Part shown: piece by piece, positions 28,022 through 40,798 of the stretch
Numbering within the stretch: the first letter of the stretch is position 1
Layout of the letters: the number at the start of each line of letters is the position of its first letter
Source: Emergomyces orientalis
Lineage: Eukaryota > Ascomycota > Eurotiomycetes > Onygenales > Ajellomycetaceae
DNA: 64,000 bases
Direction: 5' to 3'
NCBI GenBank assembly: GCA_002110485.1
Contig: MOWL01000088.1
Span: 372,001-436,000, forward strand
The notes under the pieces: model-generated
The model's database searches: none
What the model was told of the DNA's origin: nothing
What the model saw: only the letters and a program-made list of their open reading frames with translations
Made by a program: the position numbers and the translations under genes

Positions 28022-31000
28022 TTACAACTGCAACCGATACGTCGCAACTTCATACGCCCTCAACTCAATATCCACGCGCGCCGCATCAGCCATCTGCACC
28101 ATCACCAATTGTTCTAAATCATCCTCGAGCACATTACACTTCCACACCTGCTTAACGGGCAACTTAGTCGCAATGGAACCCCGACTCTTCCCACCGAGCG
28201 ACTCGTAGATGCGCAAGATGATGCTGCGCCCGGGGCGTGCCTTGAAGTCGCCACGGGAAACATCTTCGTCATCCTCACCACGCTTGACAGTGTCAAGGAT
28301 TAGAGAGGAGGAGCCCTTGAGAGAGATGGCTTGGAAGAGGTGGGAGCTTTCTTTGCCGGATGCGGCCTGGACGATTAACGGGTTGTTGAAATTGTATCCT
28401 GCACGGACGGTGCGGGCGTCAAGAGGCCCTTTGTGCGGCATGATTGCGTAGCGGATGTGGTGTCGACCCATATCCGCGTGGGCGTCAGGAGCTTTGGCAG
28501 CGCGGAGCATGGAGAGGCGCATCAAATTGCCGCATGTCGCGAAGCCGTACTTGGAGTCATTGAGGATTGAGACGCCGTAGCCCGCCTCGGAAAGATCAGC
28601 CCATTTGTGGCAGCAGACTTCAAATTTCGCCATGTCCCAACTAGAAGAGGATTACGATTAGTAAAATGATTTGGGCTGGTGTTTCTGGAAAAGGGGTAAG
28701 ATGACATACCTAGTATTATAGTGTGTTGGTCTTCTCGTTATTCCATATTGTGATTCATACGACGCCTCAGTGTTCCAAATATCAACCGGGAATTCGACCT
28801 TCAAAAACTTCATAGTTTCTTGCCATTCTACCTCGCTGGACATCTCCACGAAGGGCGGTGAATCATCAGTAGTGGCGGTTAGGCTAATGGTTGTCTTCAC
28901 CCAACTCTTGTCACTGATTTTAGTTTCCGTTACAACACTAACACGGTGAGGGCTGTTCTCCGCGATGGTCGTTGTCCCAGATGCTAATTCGTTCCGGGAT
29001 TCGAGATGATACACTTCAACATCCCAGGCTTGCCAATAAAGAGGTTTGTCGTCGAAGATCACCAGCTGGTTAGCTTTGCCACCCTTCGCGACAACCTCTC
29101 TCTTCTCCTGTAGATCAACGAGAGAAGTAATCACTCCGTTAGACACCTCCAGGGATAGCTTGGAGTTAGAAAGCCTGAAAACTCCAGCTTTCACTTCCTT
29201 CAGAGAAACAGAAGGAGACTGGGTAGATCCAAGGGGTTGAATGGCAATGACTCCCATATCTCCCTGGGCGAGGGCATACTGCGTTTTTCCCGAAGCGATT
29301 GTCGGATCAACGACTTTTACGATCTCTGAGCGGGGCCAGGGAAGGGTGTTGATGGCCACAAGTCCACGGTCCCCCTTGGTGTTTTGAGAGCCGAATCCAA
29401 GAACTCGCATTGCCTCTTGTCTTAACTTTGACCCGGTCGCAAAGATCTGCGCATATACTTTATCGGAGTCATCGTAACACATCTCAATAGAACTTCCGGG
29501 AAGGCAGTCGTGGAACTGGCAAAGCAGAACGCCCTCCCACATATCGTCAATATCTTTCTTGGGGTACTTGTACTTGGGGTCTTTCAGGGTTGCCAGGGTA
29601 GCAAGTAACTCCAGGTCACGCAGAACAAACTCTGATTTGCGATTGTTCAATTTATTATTGGCCTGAGTTGTGTATGTTCCCCGGTGGAGCTCAAAGTATA
29701 GCTCTCCATACCAAGTGACAAACTCCGTTCCATTGGCAGCCTTTTCTTCAAGCTTCGCAAAGAAATCATCAACAGTAGAACCCATTGTAACACGGGGGAG
29801 AAGTTCGCCTTTATCACTGATGCCACGGAGCCTTCGTAGCTTCTCGAGGTGCTCAAAGGTCGGTCCGCCGCCGCCATCACCTTTGCCGAAGACGAGAAGA
29901 GAGGTGTTATCTTGATCCATCGATTTGTGCTGGGTGACACTCCGACGGACGTCTCCAAAATGGGCGCTTGCTGTGTATGTCTCTGATGGAGTCATATGGC
30001 AGAGAACTTGGCTGCCATCCAAGGCAACCCAGTTAAAAGTCGTATGCGGGAAATTGTTGATGTTGTTCCAACTGAGTTTCTGGGTGAAGAACCGGCTCAT
30101 CCCAGCCAACCGACATAGTTGGGGAACCTGCGACGAGTATCCAAAAGTATCCGGTAGCCAAAAAGTCGTGCAGCGTTCGCCGAAATGGCTTTCAAAAAAT
30201 CGCTGGCCAAAGATGAACTGGCGAACCAAGGACTCTCCGCTCGGCATGTTAGTATCATGCTCTACCCAGCTTCCACCGATGGGAACAAAATTCCCCTTCT
30301 TCACCCATGATTTGACGCGGTCAAACACGTAAGGGTAATCCTGCTCCAGCCATTTGAACTGCTGCGCTTGAGAACAGACAAAGCGGTGTTCGGGGTAGCG
30401 TTCCATCAAATCGCACTGGGTGGACCAGGATCTGGCTACTTTACGTCTTGTCTCCGCCCATGGCCACAGCCAGCAGGTATCTATGTGGCAATGGCCAATG
30501 CCATAAACAATCGGCTGCTTATCAGTCTTATAGACTGCATCAGAATCCACAAGATTGCCAAGATATTGTTGTGCAATTTGGCGGCCCTTAATAATCGATT
30601 CCTGGCTACCATTGCCCTCGATAAAGGCGTCCATTATGGCATTTGCAATTTGCTGGGCCTCATGGGAGTGCCACGAATCCGAAGGGAATTCCCGTGCAGC
30701 ATCTTGAAAAAATCTTAGTATTTGCCTGTTTTATTTCAGGGATCGTAAAATAAAACAAAAAAAAAAGCAATATACATACCCCCTATCATCCAGAAATCAT
30801 AGTAAAGTGCCCTGGCCTGTAGGTTAACGGCGGTAATCCTCGCCACATTTAGTCGATAATATTTGTTTGGATTGGGAGGTTGGATGGAATCGCCTCCCGG
30901 AGCATTTCCAAACATTCCATTACAGGCCATCTCGATGTAGAAGACGTGCTCTTTCCCGTCCCTGAAACTGTCGGGCAAAATCCATTCAATTCTTTCACCT

Positions 31001-31548
31001 CCTCCCGTCAGACCCTGTAGAGGTTTCCCATCCTCTGTCCATACCATCCCCTCGTTATTCGCATCCCAGTGGAATTCGAGTCGTTCCTTTTTGCGCATAT
31101 CCTCTGGCACCGTGAGCTGGATCTTGAACCAATGAGTTGACCAACTAGGGCCAAAGGACTCTCCTCTTTTGGTTGGCTTGAATTCATTGGACGTGGCATC
31201 CTTGAAGCTAGGTCTGGCGAGGTCTGGCACCGAGTAAACGGAGAGCTTAACATGCTGCTCATCGTCGTTTGTGGCTTCGTAGTATTTCCTATAAACAGCA
31301 ACGAATATACAAAATTGTTAATTACATCTTATGGTCGTGAAAAATCCCGTCGTTTAAGGTGCATGAACATTTAAACAAAGGGGAGGGAAGGAGAAATCGT
31401 ACGCTACTAAGTTCTGTCCCGAGTACTGCCCTCCATCAATGAATTGACGGAGACGGTCTTTATAAATGCTCCTAATTTGCTGCCCAACAGGACGATGCAC
31501 CAGCGTAGGATAGGAGGAAGTGGATGGAAGCTTGCTATTTCCGCCCAT
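28022..31548 (-). CDS. AMS1: vacuolar alpha-mannosidase, glycoside hydrolase family 38
   Basis: Four exons, complement of 31548-31403, 31288-30780, 30702-28710 and 28640-28022, give 1088 residues, as expected for Ams1. The GH38 domain has the zinc site in GIGHCHIDTCWLWPWAET and the nucleophile Asp in FWLPDTFGYSSQVPQL; the helical middle domain includes GELYFELHRGTYTTQ and WEGVLLCQFHDCLPGSSI. The C-terminal beta domains run from HYNTSWDMAKFEVCCHKWAD to ELRAYEVATYRLQL. There is no signal peptide, consistent with Ams1 reaching the vacuole from the cytosol by the Cvt/autophagy route. It trims free oligomannose. ATG 31548 (MGGNSKLPS) is preferred; an in-frame ATG at 31689 would add 47 atypical residues. 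Confidence 0.95.
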
Positions 31549-33314
31549 GGTTAGTTGATTAGTTGGGAATATGGTTGGTTGGTTGGTGGATTGATAGAAC
31601 TGATTGTAGCTTGGAGCAAGGCCAATCGGATGTGAGGCAGTCAGCACTGATAGGTTTCCACCAGGCAACATTGAGACATAAGAATACAATCCGTAGGTTG
31701 TTGAGCAAATGGAGAGTCGAGATGTAGGAACTGAGGGGAAGACGGGGAAGAGGGGATCATCCCTGGTGTATCAGATGGTTGTGGTGGGGGGGGGGGGGGG
31801 GCTGGAACTTTGCGGGGTAGGACAGTGGCCAGGGAACTTATTGTTTTGGATGCAGCAATTCTTCTGCAGGCGCCCCATAGGACCAGAGTAAGTTCTGGGT
31901 AAGTACTAAGCTTGGGCTGAGAAAGAGGAACCCAGCCAACAGCCTGCCAGCTCCAGCTACTCCACCTGCGATGGTGATCATTCAGTCATTGAGCGAATAC
32001 TGCAGCATGATACAACCTATCTTGGTCCTGGAGCTCAGGCTGGGCATGACGTTCGTTGTGGGGGGAACTAACTACGTTGAACCAGCCCACATATGATTAA
32101 ATGGAACAAGTCCACAGTCCACAAGTGGCCCATCCCATTCCACACACCATTCATTGGAGTTGCAACTGCAGTGTGAAATACTGTTTTACTGCAGCGCTGG
32201 TCTATTTCTACAAGTTGAAAATATGGAAGACACCAAGGGCCCATTCAATTTCCGCTCAAATCGATGCATGCCCTGAAGCCAATGCCGGTGACCACCTGAT
32301 TTATTGTCCAGAATTTCACAAACACAAATATATTCCCAGTTATTAAAATTACTATGCAGGATATTTCGAAAGGGGGGGCTGAATGTGATGTATATCTGCA
32401 TTTGCGTCTCATTTTCGGCATCTTCTGACTAAAATGGAATGTAAAAAGCTCACAATCCTTCCCTCAACCTTTCTCCGGTCACTATTTGTGTTTTCGTATT
32501 CAAAATGGGCGAAAACAAACAATTCTATAAATTCCGCATTATTAAAAGCATACTAATGTTTATCTGTCATGAAATGAGCAGCGGTCACGAAGAGGAGCAG
32601 GTAACAGACATTCGCCACCCTAAATCCGTCACGACATTTTCCCCATCGGTGATTTTGGCAAATGCACAACTTGATGGTGGAGTTTGACTTGGATGGGGCA
32701 CTCGGGAATATGAATACCTCCCTCCCGGGTAGGGACAACCTTGAAGCCTATATCAGAACCCCCAGGGGCAAGAATTTAGCGGCTGGAAATGATGCATCTT
32801 TTCTTTTCTTTTCTATCATCCATTTTGGAGGAGGGTAATGTCAACTCGGAGTGGTTATATGTCGCACTGGAACCGCCAATACACAAAGATGACAGTCATA
32901 TAAATTAGCAATGTCATTAATATTCTCATGTCTGCCCTGTAAAGTCATGGGGAAAGTAATAACAGTGTAAGCAAGTTAGCCCCTAGGCATGCAGGGTCAG
33001 CAGTTTTTACTCTTCAAACTATTTAGGGCTTCGGCGATGACCTCGGCAAAACGATACTCCGCCGAGAACAAAGGGGCTGAGCAACTTACCAGAACAAATA
33101 ATGCAGCAAAATGACACTTACCTGTCCTTTAGGGTTTGGGCCATTGTCCTACTGGAGATGGCGAGGACACTCTCTGACAAAAGGAGCAAATGGATATAGG
33201 ACTCGAGATCAAGCGGGCAGCTAGTTGTATGTAGAGAATACCAACAGGTGATTTATCCACAGGTTTTCCCTATTTGGCCCCCAAAGGGGATGCCCTAATA
33301 TATCTCCTCCCACC
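31549..33314. other. 1.8-kb divergent promoter region of AMS1 and the OPT transporter
   Basis: No convincing gene was found. A 16-base G run (31786-31801) stands out. Short open frames are not conserved-looking. I found no clear GATA-type nitrogen or iron element pair by eye. Confidence 0.5.
31786..31801. repeat. G16 homopolymer upstream of AMS1
   Basis: A run of 16 G follows a GGTTGTGGTG stretch about 240 bp before the AMS1 start. Runs this long can form G-quadruplex structure and are common sites of sequencing length error. Confidence 0.85.
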
Positions 33315-36043
33315 ATGAGCCAAATGTCTGCGTCGAACCCGCGCTATTCTGCTCTGCCAGGGGGTTCAAGCGGGACGGAACTTCAGTATCTCCCTGGCCG
33401 CGCCTCGTATGCTGGAGAAGAAGATGAAGATGATGATGTGCAGCCAGGTAGAGAAAACTCGCTGGACGGGGATACCATAGTTTCGGAGGAAGAAGCGCTC
33501 CACGAAGACAAGTTTTCTCCCTTTATGGGCATGCATCATGACTCTAACCCCATTTTTACATTCCGGGCATTACTCATTGGATGTCTCTGTGGAGCATTGG
33601 TGAACGCTTCCAATATTTACCTTGGCCTCAAAGCAGGTTGGACGACCTCGGCCAACATTTTCGGGGTGAGTAGTCAATTTCTTCTTCCCACCACAGGAGT
33701 GCTTTAAAAGCCAAAATATCTAAGCCTGTATATCTAGTCAATTGTGGGCTTTGCTGTCCTTCGATCGTGGACAAAGTACACTACTGAAAATAACTTCGGC
33801 CCCCATGAGAACAACATTGTCCAAACCGCTGCCACGGCGGCAGGGGGTTTGTCTAACGTCTTCGTGTCTGCCATTCCTGCACTGTATCAGTTAGAGCTGC
33901 TTTCAGTCCCGGCGAAAGATTTCTTTCGAATTGTGACATTGACCGCCATTGGGGGTTACTTTGGCCTCCTGTCTATTGCGCCATGTATGTGTAATTATTA
34001 TTGGCTGAATGGACCTTGTCAATGAAAGTCTGGCGAAACTGATTTCCTCTCTAGTACGAAATTTCTTCTTGGTCCAAGTAGCTCGGGAGCTTAATCTCAT
34101 CTTCCCGTCGTCCTCTGCTACTGCTATTACTATCTGCAGTATGCATCAAGCCACTAGTGGCGCGTCTATGGCACGGCAAAAACTTGCCGCTCTGCTCTAC
34201 GCTTTTATATTCGCTGTGCTTCTGCGTGTTGCATCCCAGTATGCCGTTGGCATTTTGTGGGTAAGATCTAACCTTTCTTAGTTCTCCCATTAGTTGTATT
34301 TTAGGGAAATCTTTTTAGCTCACTCCCCATCCTTTTCAGGATTGGCATCCATTTACTTGGCTAGTCGGCAGCGGCATTTTTGTAGACTGGGCTATGTCTA
34401 TGGAAAGCTGGGGCTGGTTTTTTGAATGGACACCTGCTTTCATCGGGTCTGGAATGCTCGTGGGAATCAATGTTGCTGTGTCTTTTACTGCCGGATCGGT
34501 TCTCGCATGGTAAGTTAAGCTTGGTTCATGGAAACCCCGTAATCCATCACATATACTGACCAAGCAATAGGGGTATTATTGGCCCATATTTAGTACATCA
34601 TGGGATGGCCTTTGGAGAGCCAGCATCCATGGACTCGAAATGGCTCAACTTGATGTCTTACTCGTCCTTGTCGAAGGACTTTGCAACGACCTCTCACCCA
34701 AGCCCTCGATATTGGCTTTTATGGCCGGGCGTGATCACAATGGCAGCAGTGGCACTTGCTGGTACGTATGAAGGCATAAACGAATGTGGAGGCTAAAGTA
34801 TGGTCGGCTAATTAGGATACTTCGGCAGAACTTGCATGTCAATGGCGTGTGTTTTGGATTATTGCTCGAGACTCCACTCGAGCAGTTTCAAGCATCCTTG
34901 CCAGGTTACGAGAAGGCAACTATAGGTATAGCCCCTTGGCCGAAAAAGACGAGAATTATGCTGGCGATTCGAAAGATAGTATCAGAGTATGGATGTGGCT
35001 CCCGGGTTTGGTTGTCATTATCATCGTGGCCTGTCCAGCCCTGAAGTACCAATTTGGCATGAGGGTTACGGAGTCCCTGTTGGCTCTTTTCCTGGCTTTT
35101 ATTCTGTCCCTCATGGCGATTCAAGCAACCGGAGCAACTGGTGAGTTTTAGTTCCTTAGCGACACGGAATACCTAGACGAAGATTAACATAAATATTATC
35201 TAGATACTACTCCTCTCGGTGTTCTTTCAAAAGTGTCTCAAGTTACCCTGAGCAGCACAACGCAGGATCAAAATATTCAAAATTCACAACGCCTGAACCT
35301 CTTGGGCGGTGCTCTGACGAATATCGGCGCGAGCCAAGCTTGCGGTATGTTTTATTATGTGTCCTTCAAGTTTTCAACATCTCACTATTCATACAGATCT
35401 CATGGGTGATTTCCGTGTGGGGTACCTATTGGGCACATCACCCCGACTCCAGTACGCAACCCAGTTAATCGGAACCCTCTTTGCCACCTTTTTCGCACCA
35501 TCCATATTCCTCATGTTCGCAACCGCCTACCCATGCATCTTATCCACAGAAAACAACCCATCAAACTCAACCAATAACTCCACCGTTCCCACAAACAACT
35601 GCGAATTTTCCTCTCCGTCCGTCGCCGCCTGGCGTGCTGTGGCGGTAGCGGCCACAGAACCCGTCCTACCTATCCCTCGCGCTTCTCTTATTTTTTCCCT
35701 CGTAATGGCCATCATTGGTATCCTCATGGTAATTATACGGCATAGTGTGTGGGTAGGGAAATGGGAGCGGATGCGTGCGTATCATCCAAACATTATGATT
35801 TTAGCCATGGCTTTTACGCTGCCATCGCCGCAGTATGGAATTGCCATGCTGATCGGGTCTCTGGTGGCAGCGGTATGGCAATGGAAGGCGCCGTTGGGAT
35901 TCGAGGCGTTTGGATATGCAGTTGCAGCGGGGTTTATGGCTGGTGAGGGTATTGGGGGGACGATTAATGCAATGCTTTCGGTGTTGGGGCTTGGAGGGGA
36001 GAGATTGGGAACTAGAGTTGGATGTCCTGCTGGGAGATGTTGA
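33315..36043 (+). CDS. OPT-family transporter, YSL-type oligopeptide or metal-chelate carrier
   Basis: Eight exons (33315-33665, 33738-33984, 34055-34260, 34340-34509, 34571-34761, 34829-35140, 35204-35344, 35397-36043) join in frame to 754 residues. An acidic cytosolic N-tail (EEDEDDD) precedes about 14-16 membrane segments. Family marks: FRALLIGCLCGALVNASNIYLGLKAGW, NIVQTAATAAGG, LNLIFPSSSATA, DLMGDFRVGYLLGTSPR, ending GEGIGGTINAM and GTRVGCPAGRC. These fit the fungal YSL-like branch of OPT proton symporters. The substrate (small peptides or metal-chelate) cannot be read from sequence. An acceptor at 34829 was chosen for exon 6 because only it restores LAELACQWRVFWIIARD. All introns are 50-80 nt. 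Confidence 0.9.
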
Positions 36044-38329
36044 TAGTAGTTGCAATGCCTTTTACGCCAGGTGTACTGAATATAGACCTAGAATGAAGCG
36101 AACCGAAACTTATGATAATGATACTTTTTTCTAGTGTTTTTACCTATCAACTGCTAAGCTGGAGGATATGTTCTATGCTAAGGAGGGCAGGGTATGAAGA
36201 TATGCACATTCCCAAGGTTGCAAGAAAGGTATTGTACATCAAACTCGTAAATAGTCGCTTGCTAGCCAAGAACTTCAATTATCCCATACTATAATTAACT
36301 GGCAGGGGGTGTAGGCTCGTTCGCACGGGCAAATGAAATGGATCTTAATCTAGGGCGCACCATGATGAAACCCACATATCTACTAGTTAGCATCAGCTTC
36401 TTGTGCTCAAGCGTTGTTACGGCTGTGATCACCATTATTCACATGAATAGCAATATTAACGACGCGGATTTTAGCAGTGCGGTGGACACCCAGCACAATA
36501 GTTTTTCCAGCACGCCGAGTCCTGGAGGCCATGTTGACGGCAACTAACCGAGTTACCAAGCACAGGGTCGTACAGCCGACGCTTAGATCAACACTCTTGT
36601 GTCTCCTTATTCGTAGGGCCCCCGATAAGGCGGACAAGCTGTTTGATTTTCATGTCCCTGTTTAGAACCTCTTTTGCTTCGTGCAACCTGGAAAATAGCC
36701 GATTTTTTGGCAACCATTGAGCCCTCAGACTGTAGATATTGTGGTAGAATACGGTGTGTTCAAGGCTGCAATATCTCACTCCGAAGTCCAAAGATGGCTC
36801 AGCCGAAGCCCTAACCAAAATAAAGAATCCCGACCCCAAACCGCAACAATCCAAATTATTTCGGGGTGGCCGCAGATAATTGTTCTTTCACAACACGCGT
36901 ATCGAAAATGATAACCGTCCAGCCAGCGGGGGACTTTGCCAGACTGGCGTGAGATTCGAAAATACGTTTTGATCCGAGAAACTGATCCACGCTGACCACG
37001 CCGCCTCGACTCCCCAGGCCTGAACCCCCTCACACTAACGGGCACAGTCCCTCGAGAGCTCTAGGCCCATCTAGGGAAGAAACCAACAGAAAATAATAAA
37101 AATAGGACAGAGGTTTCTAGTTAAAGATGCTAACAATATACGTATAAATAAATAAGGAGAACAGTATAAATGGAATTAGCGAAGAGCGACTGGAAAAATT
37201 CTCTCTGTCATCGAAGTGGAGGGTTATGAGTCTCTGGATGCTGTGGTAGTGGAACATTATGTAGGCCAGTTTCGAAAAACTCACTCCTTGCTTCTGAACA
37301 TTTCCATTCCCGTACTCGGCGACTCGGCAGACTCTTGCGTCAAGTGCACCAAGCTCCAAGACTTGCAGTAAAAAGGAAATGGCCGGCTATCGTGATATAC
37401 TACTTATACGAGCTGCAGACGAACTGTTTCAAGAGGAAGTGCGGAGTCGAATAAGGGAACCTAAGGAGGTGGTAATTCATCAACCGAATCACGCCTTTCC
37501 ATCCCGTTTATCGATCAATAGCCCTTGGATGCTTTCCCGTGACGATCCTGAAATTTCGGGATCGACAGCCATAGCCTAGCAGAAAGGCACTGGAGCATCT
37601 GCTTATACCACTGCCTGAAACCTGCTCGGCGAAAACGACCTAGCTCTGGTTCTGATGCAGGAACTTGTATCGACTTCAGAATACGGTATTTGGAGGTTTC
37701 AACCCCCAACCCTCGCAAAGTTCTAATGAACGTAACTTAATTAGAGTCTAGGTGCCGGAAATTTTCATTCTCCTGACGGAGCTAGCAAGAGCGAGTGGCC
37801 TTGGCCGACCAGATCGGTTTGTTTCTGTTTGTTCTTGCAGATGTTGGGATTATAGCTCTCTCATGAAAACGGCCGAATGGATCTCGTTTTGGCGCATGAG
37901 TAGCTCGTTGTAATCCACTTTCACTGAATTAGATATATTTGAATACTTTTACTAAGAGAAAACGGGTCCTTGAGGCATTGGGCCATCGGGCCTCGTACTG
38001 AGGCTCCACCCGTGTTGAGGTTAACCTTTTGGCTTTTAAGCTTAAACGCAAACTTTAATTAGACGACCAAGGAATAAATAGCTTCATCACGTGCCCCTCT
38101 GCTTTCCCCGCAAAATTATAAATTTGATTTGAAATCATGTCCAAACTGAGAAATAGTATAGAAGATGAAGTATCCTGTAAAATCGTTACCATGAATCCTT
38201 TCCATCCTGGTCTCACTTTCCAGGTTGGATGTACCATGGCTCATCTGCTCGAAACCTTGCTTTTAATGCCAGATCTTTCAACTTCGGGAACCACTACGAC
38301 GTGTTGGTGTCATTGGGATGTTAGGCAGT
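36044..38329. other. gene-poor decayed-looking stretch
   Basis: The OPT 3' flank is followed by about 2.2 kb with no supportable gene. Small frames such as 36338-36547 (+), which opens with a signal-peptide-like hydrophobic stretch, and 37379-37579 (+) show nothing recognisable. Together with the adjacent sedolisin relic this looks like a block that has lost function. Confidence 0.5.
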
Positions 38330-40269
38330 GACGGAATATTCATTCTCGGTTGACTCACAGGAGTACCAAGCCCTGCTGCTGGATCCCATCCCTTCAAAGC
38401 GGGGAACCTGCTGCTGTTGCAACTCCCATTAGATCCCCAGGCGATGTCAGTAAATGCATCGCGGGCGTCGGAATAAAGCCACGGATTCACAAAGCCTAGC
38501 GGTGGTCAACCACTGTCAAGCAGGGCATCATTAACCAATGTGATTATGGCAACCATTGTTGGAGCTGAAGCAGTTATTCCGTCTTGGAGATGGGCCTAAC
38601 CATTCCAAAGTACTGAGAAGTGATAGCCCAGTGTGACATTATCATGGTACCCTTGACCCCTCCGATTGAAATGGCCGTGGAGTTGTTTTCCTTGCGCGTT
38701 CAGGTGATTTTTCGACTGCCTGTGTCTGGTATCGTGGCCTCTCGAAAAGTTCACTGAAGCTGCTACCACTGGCAAAAATCTCCGCGACCGTCGAATCCCA
38801 CGATCTCGGACCCCACCAGTCTTGTAGCTCCCACACTAATTACAACGGGACAGCTGGACAGGAAAGAGGGAGCAAACCGTTTTTATTTGCTTCCACCGTT
38901 ATCCATTACGCACCGCTCACTTTTTCCAACTCCCCAGTCCCCACTAACAATAAGGATCGAGACACCACAGGCACTGAGCCTGGCAAACTCGTTACACACT
39001 CTCCTCGCATTCTCGGGAGGCACGGATTGCTCGGTATCAACATATGAAATAGAGATAACGTGAGGTAAAGTATCTTTGGCCTGCATATGCTGAAGCCACG
39101 CCAGGTATGGTTCATTTGTATTTTCTTGATGGTCTTCAATTGGCTCAAATGGGGGTTTCGAGCCTACATTGTACGTCGTCATCGGAACTGGCCAACTGAG
39201 ACCTCTGATAGACTGTGCGTTCAAAGCACATTCGAAGTGTTTACTTGCTTCGTTCTGCCGTGGAGTGTTGGGTGTTCGTTAATCATCCCCTCCCCTCTAC
39301 AATAACCGTTGTGAATTGGTACGCCGCATTAGCTTCGGCGGCGGATGGGTTATACCGTCTCAAGAATAGCTCGATGTCGGACCGGTTGTTCACTTCGCCC
39401 AGGAAATTCACCAGTTCGATACTATTTTTCGCGGACGCCTTTTGCTGATACCCCCATGTGCCATAAAGGACGCTAAGGGACACTATTGAGATCGCCAAAC
39501 GGTTGCATGTTTCTTTGACAGTAGGAACCTGGGCTAGCTCAAGGGTTAGAGGGATGTCGAGATGACCACGCTCCAACATGTCCTCTTCCACCAGTTCCCC
39601 GTTAGTCGGGATTCGATGTTCCCTTTCCCAGTCCGGCGGAGGTGGCCCCCATACCTAGATTGCCCGCGCAGTTTGAAAATGAATTGGTGGGTTCTACAAC
39701 ATCAATGTGATCAGCTGAGTTGGCAGGTATTGACCATGACAAAGGTCGTATGGTAGTGGATCCATCGCCATGCTGATACTCCGAATAGTTTGCCATGAAA
39801 AGCCGTTCTACCACCCCAATCGGTGCCTTAAATGAAGTCAAATCTCCAGAGGCAAAAAAGGTCACATTTACTGGAAAGGAGCTAGCTTCTCGAAGCCAGG
39901 TGGTTACCGCATCTCAGGATGTGGGAGCCGTTTGAATCAACCGGTTCAGGTCATTACCGAGAGGTGCGTGCCGTATCATAGATTGGATGGATCAGAGGTT
40001 GTATTTATTTTAACATATGTGGGGATGAACCACCGATAATAACACAAGACATACTTTCCATAATATGTTGCTCGAATCTCTCCCATCGATTCTGCTTGCC
40101 TTACACTTACCCTTATGACTTGATGTTGCGATACAGATGCTTTTCGCATCCAGTCTGTGGGCAAGGTGACCGAGCTCTTTAGTACATATCGAGTGTCTAT
40201 GGATAGTAATTCTGTGACTGGGATGAAGAGGAGGACGGAATGGAAAATTCTTTGAATAACATGACACAT
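38330..40269 (-). pseudogene. sedolisin (tripeptidyl-peptidase, S53) pseudogene
   Basis: Fragments of a secreted sedolisin run on the minus strand in the right order but in broken frames. They are a signal-like start and prodomain (from ATG 40269, SSVTLPTDWMRKASVSQHQV; then GDGSTTIRPLSWSIP, DHIDVVEPTNSF at about 39.7 kb), YGTWGYQQKAS and NFLGEVNNRSDIELFLRRYNP at about 39.4 kb, NEPYLAWLQHMQ, VPPENARRVCNEFARL and ILIVSGDWGVG at 38.9-39.2 kb, and GFVNPWLYSDARDAFTDIAWG with GWDPAAGLGTP at 38.4 kb. Stops interrupt frames (TGA at 39914-39916 and 38506-38508). The catalytic Asp codon reads Asn (39219-39221) and the catalytic Ser codon reads Thr (38572-38574). Family enzymes digest extracellular protein at acid pH. 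Confidence 0.85.
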
Positions 40270-40798
40270 TTTGACTTAGTTCAATCCGTTAAGCCTCACA
40301 AAAGATATTCAAACATAAAAAATCCATTTCGTAACTACGTAGTGCTTTGCATTCACATATTAGACCCTGTCACTGGATACTTTGCGCAGATTGCCTGAGC
40401 CAGCTATGCCTGGTAGGGGTTCGATCATAAATTTTCCTGTTGACATTGCTTACTACTGGAACGGTAATAATAATTGAATGCAATGAGAAATAGGATCCAC
40501 ATGTCATGGCCGATTCGTTAGTGTGGTAATTGCTGACCCTACATAACGTTTCACCAATTACCAGGTTTCCTCTCGAGACTAGAGGCGGCAACGCCTTTCC
40601 ATTCCCAGGCAAAAGTCAACACTATTTTTCCTTGGCTTCGAGCTAGTGTCACGTCCTCTGGCTCACTTTGTCATGACTTTTCCAAGCTCTCTCTCTGGGT
40701 CATGGACGTTTGAGATGGGATTTGTACCCCATCACCTTCCCAGCAAACTTCATGCCTCTCTATCGCGACTGCGCCGAGAGTGACATTTCCGAGGCAAA
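40270..40798. other. upstream region of the DOMON/b561 gene
   Basis: The region separates the sedolisin relic from the DOMON/b561 start codon. A pyrimidine-rich stretch (about 40680-40700) precedes the gene. No other feature is seen. Confidence 0.5.

Noticed and set aside
34811..34900. Exon 6 of the OPT gene starting at the ATTAG acceptor (34815)
   Set aside because: That join hits a stop within about 40 residues, while the CAG acceptor before 34829 restores the conserved ELACQWRVFWII sequence.
36776..37045. Minus-strand frame with possible transposase-like Trp/Arg pattern
   Set aside because: I could not find a DDE or other family motif, terminal inverted repeats or target duplication.
40410..40440. 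GGTTCGA-like motif resembling a tRNA B box
   Set aside because: No A box or cloverleaf pairing at the right distance.
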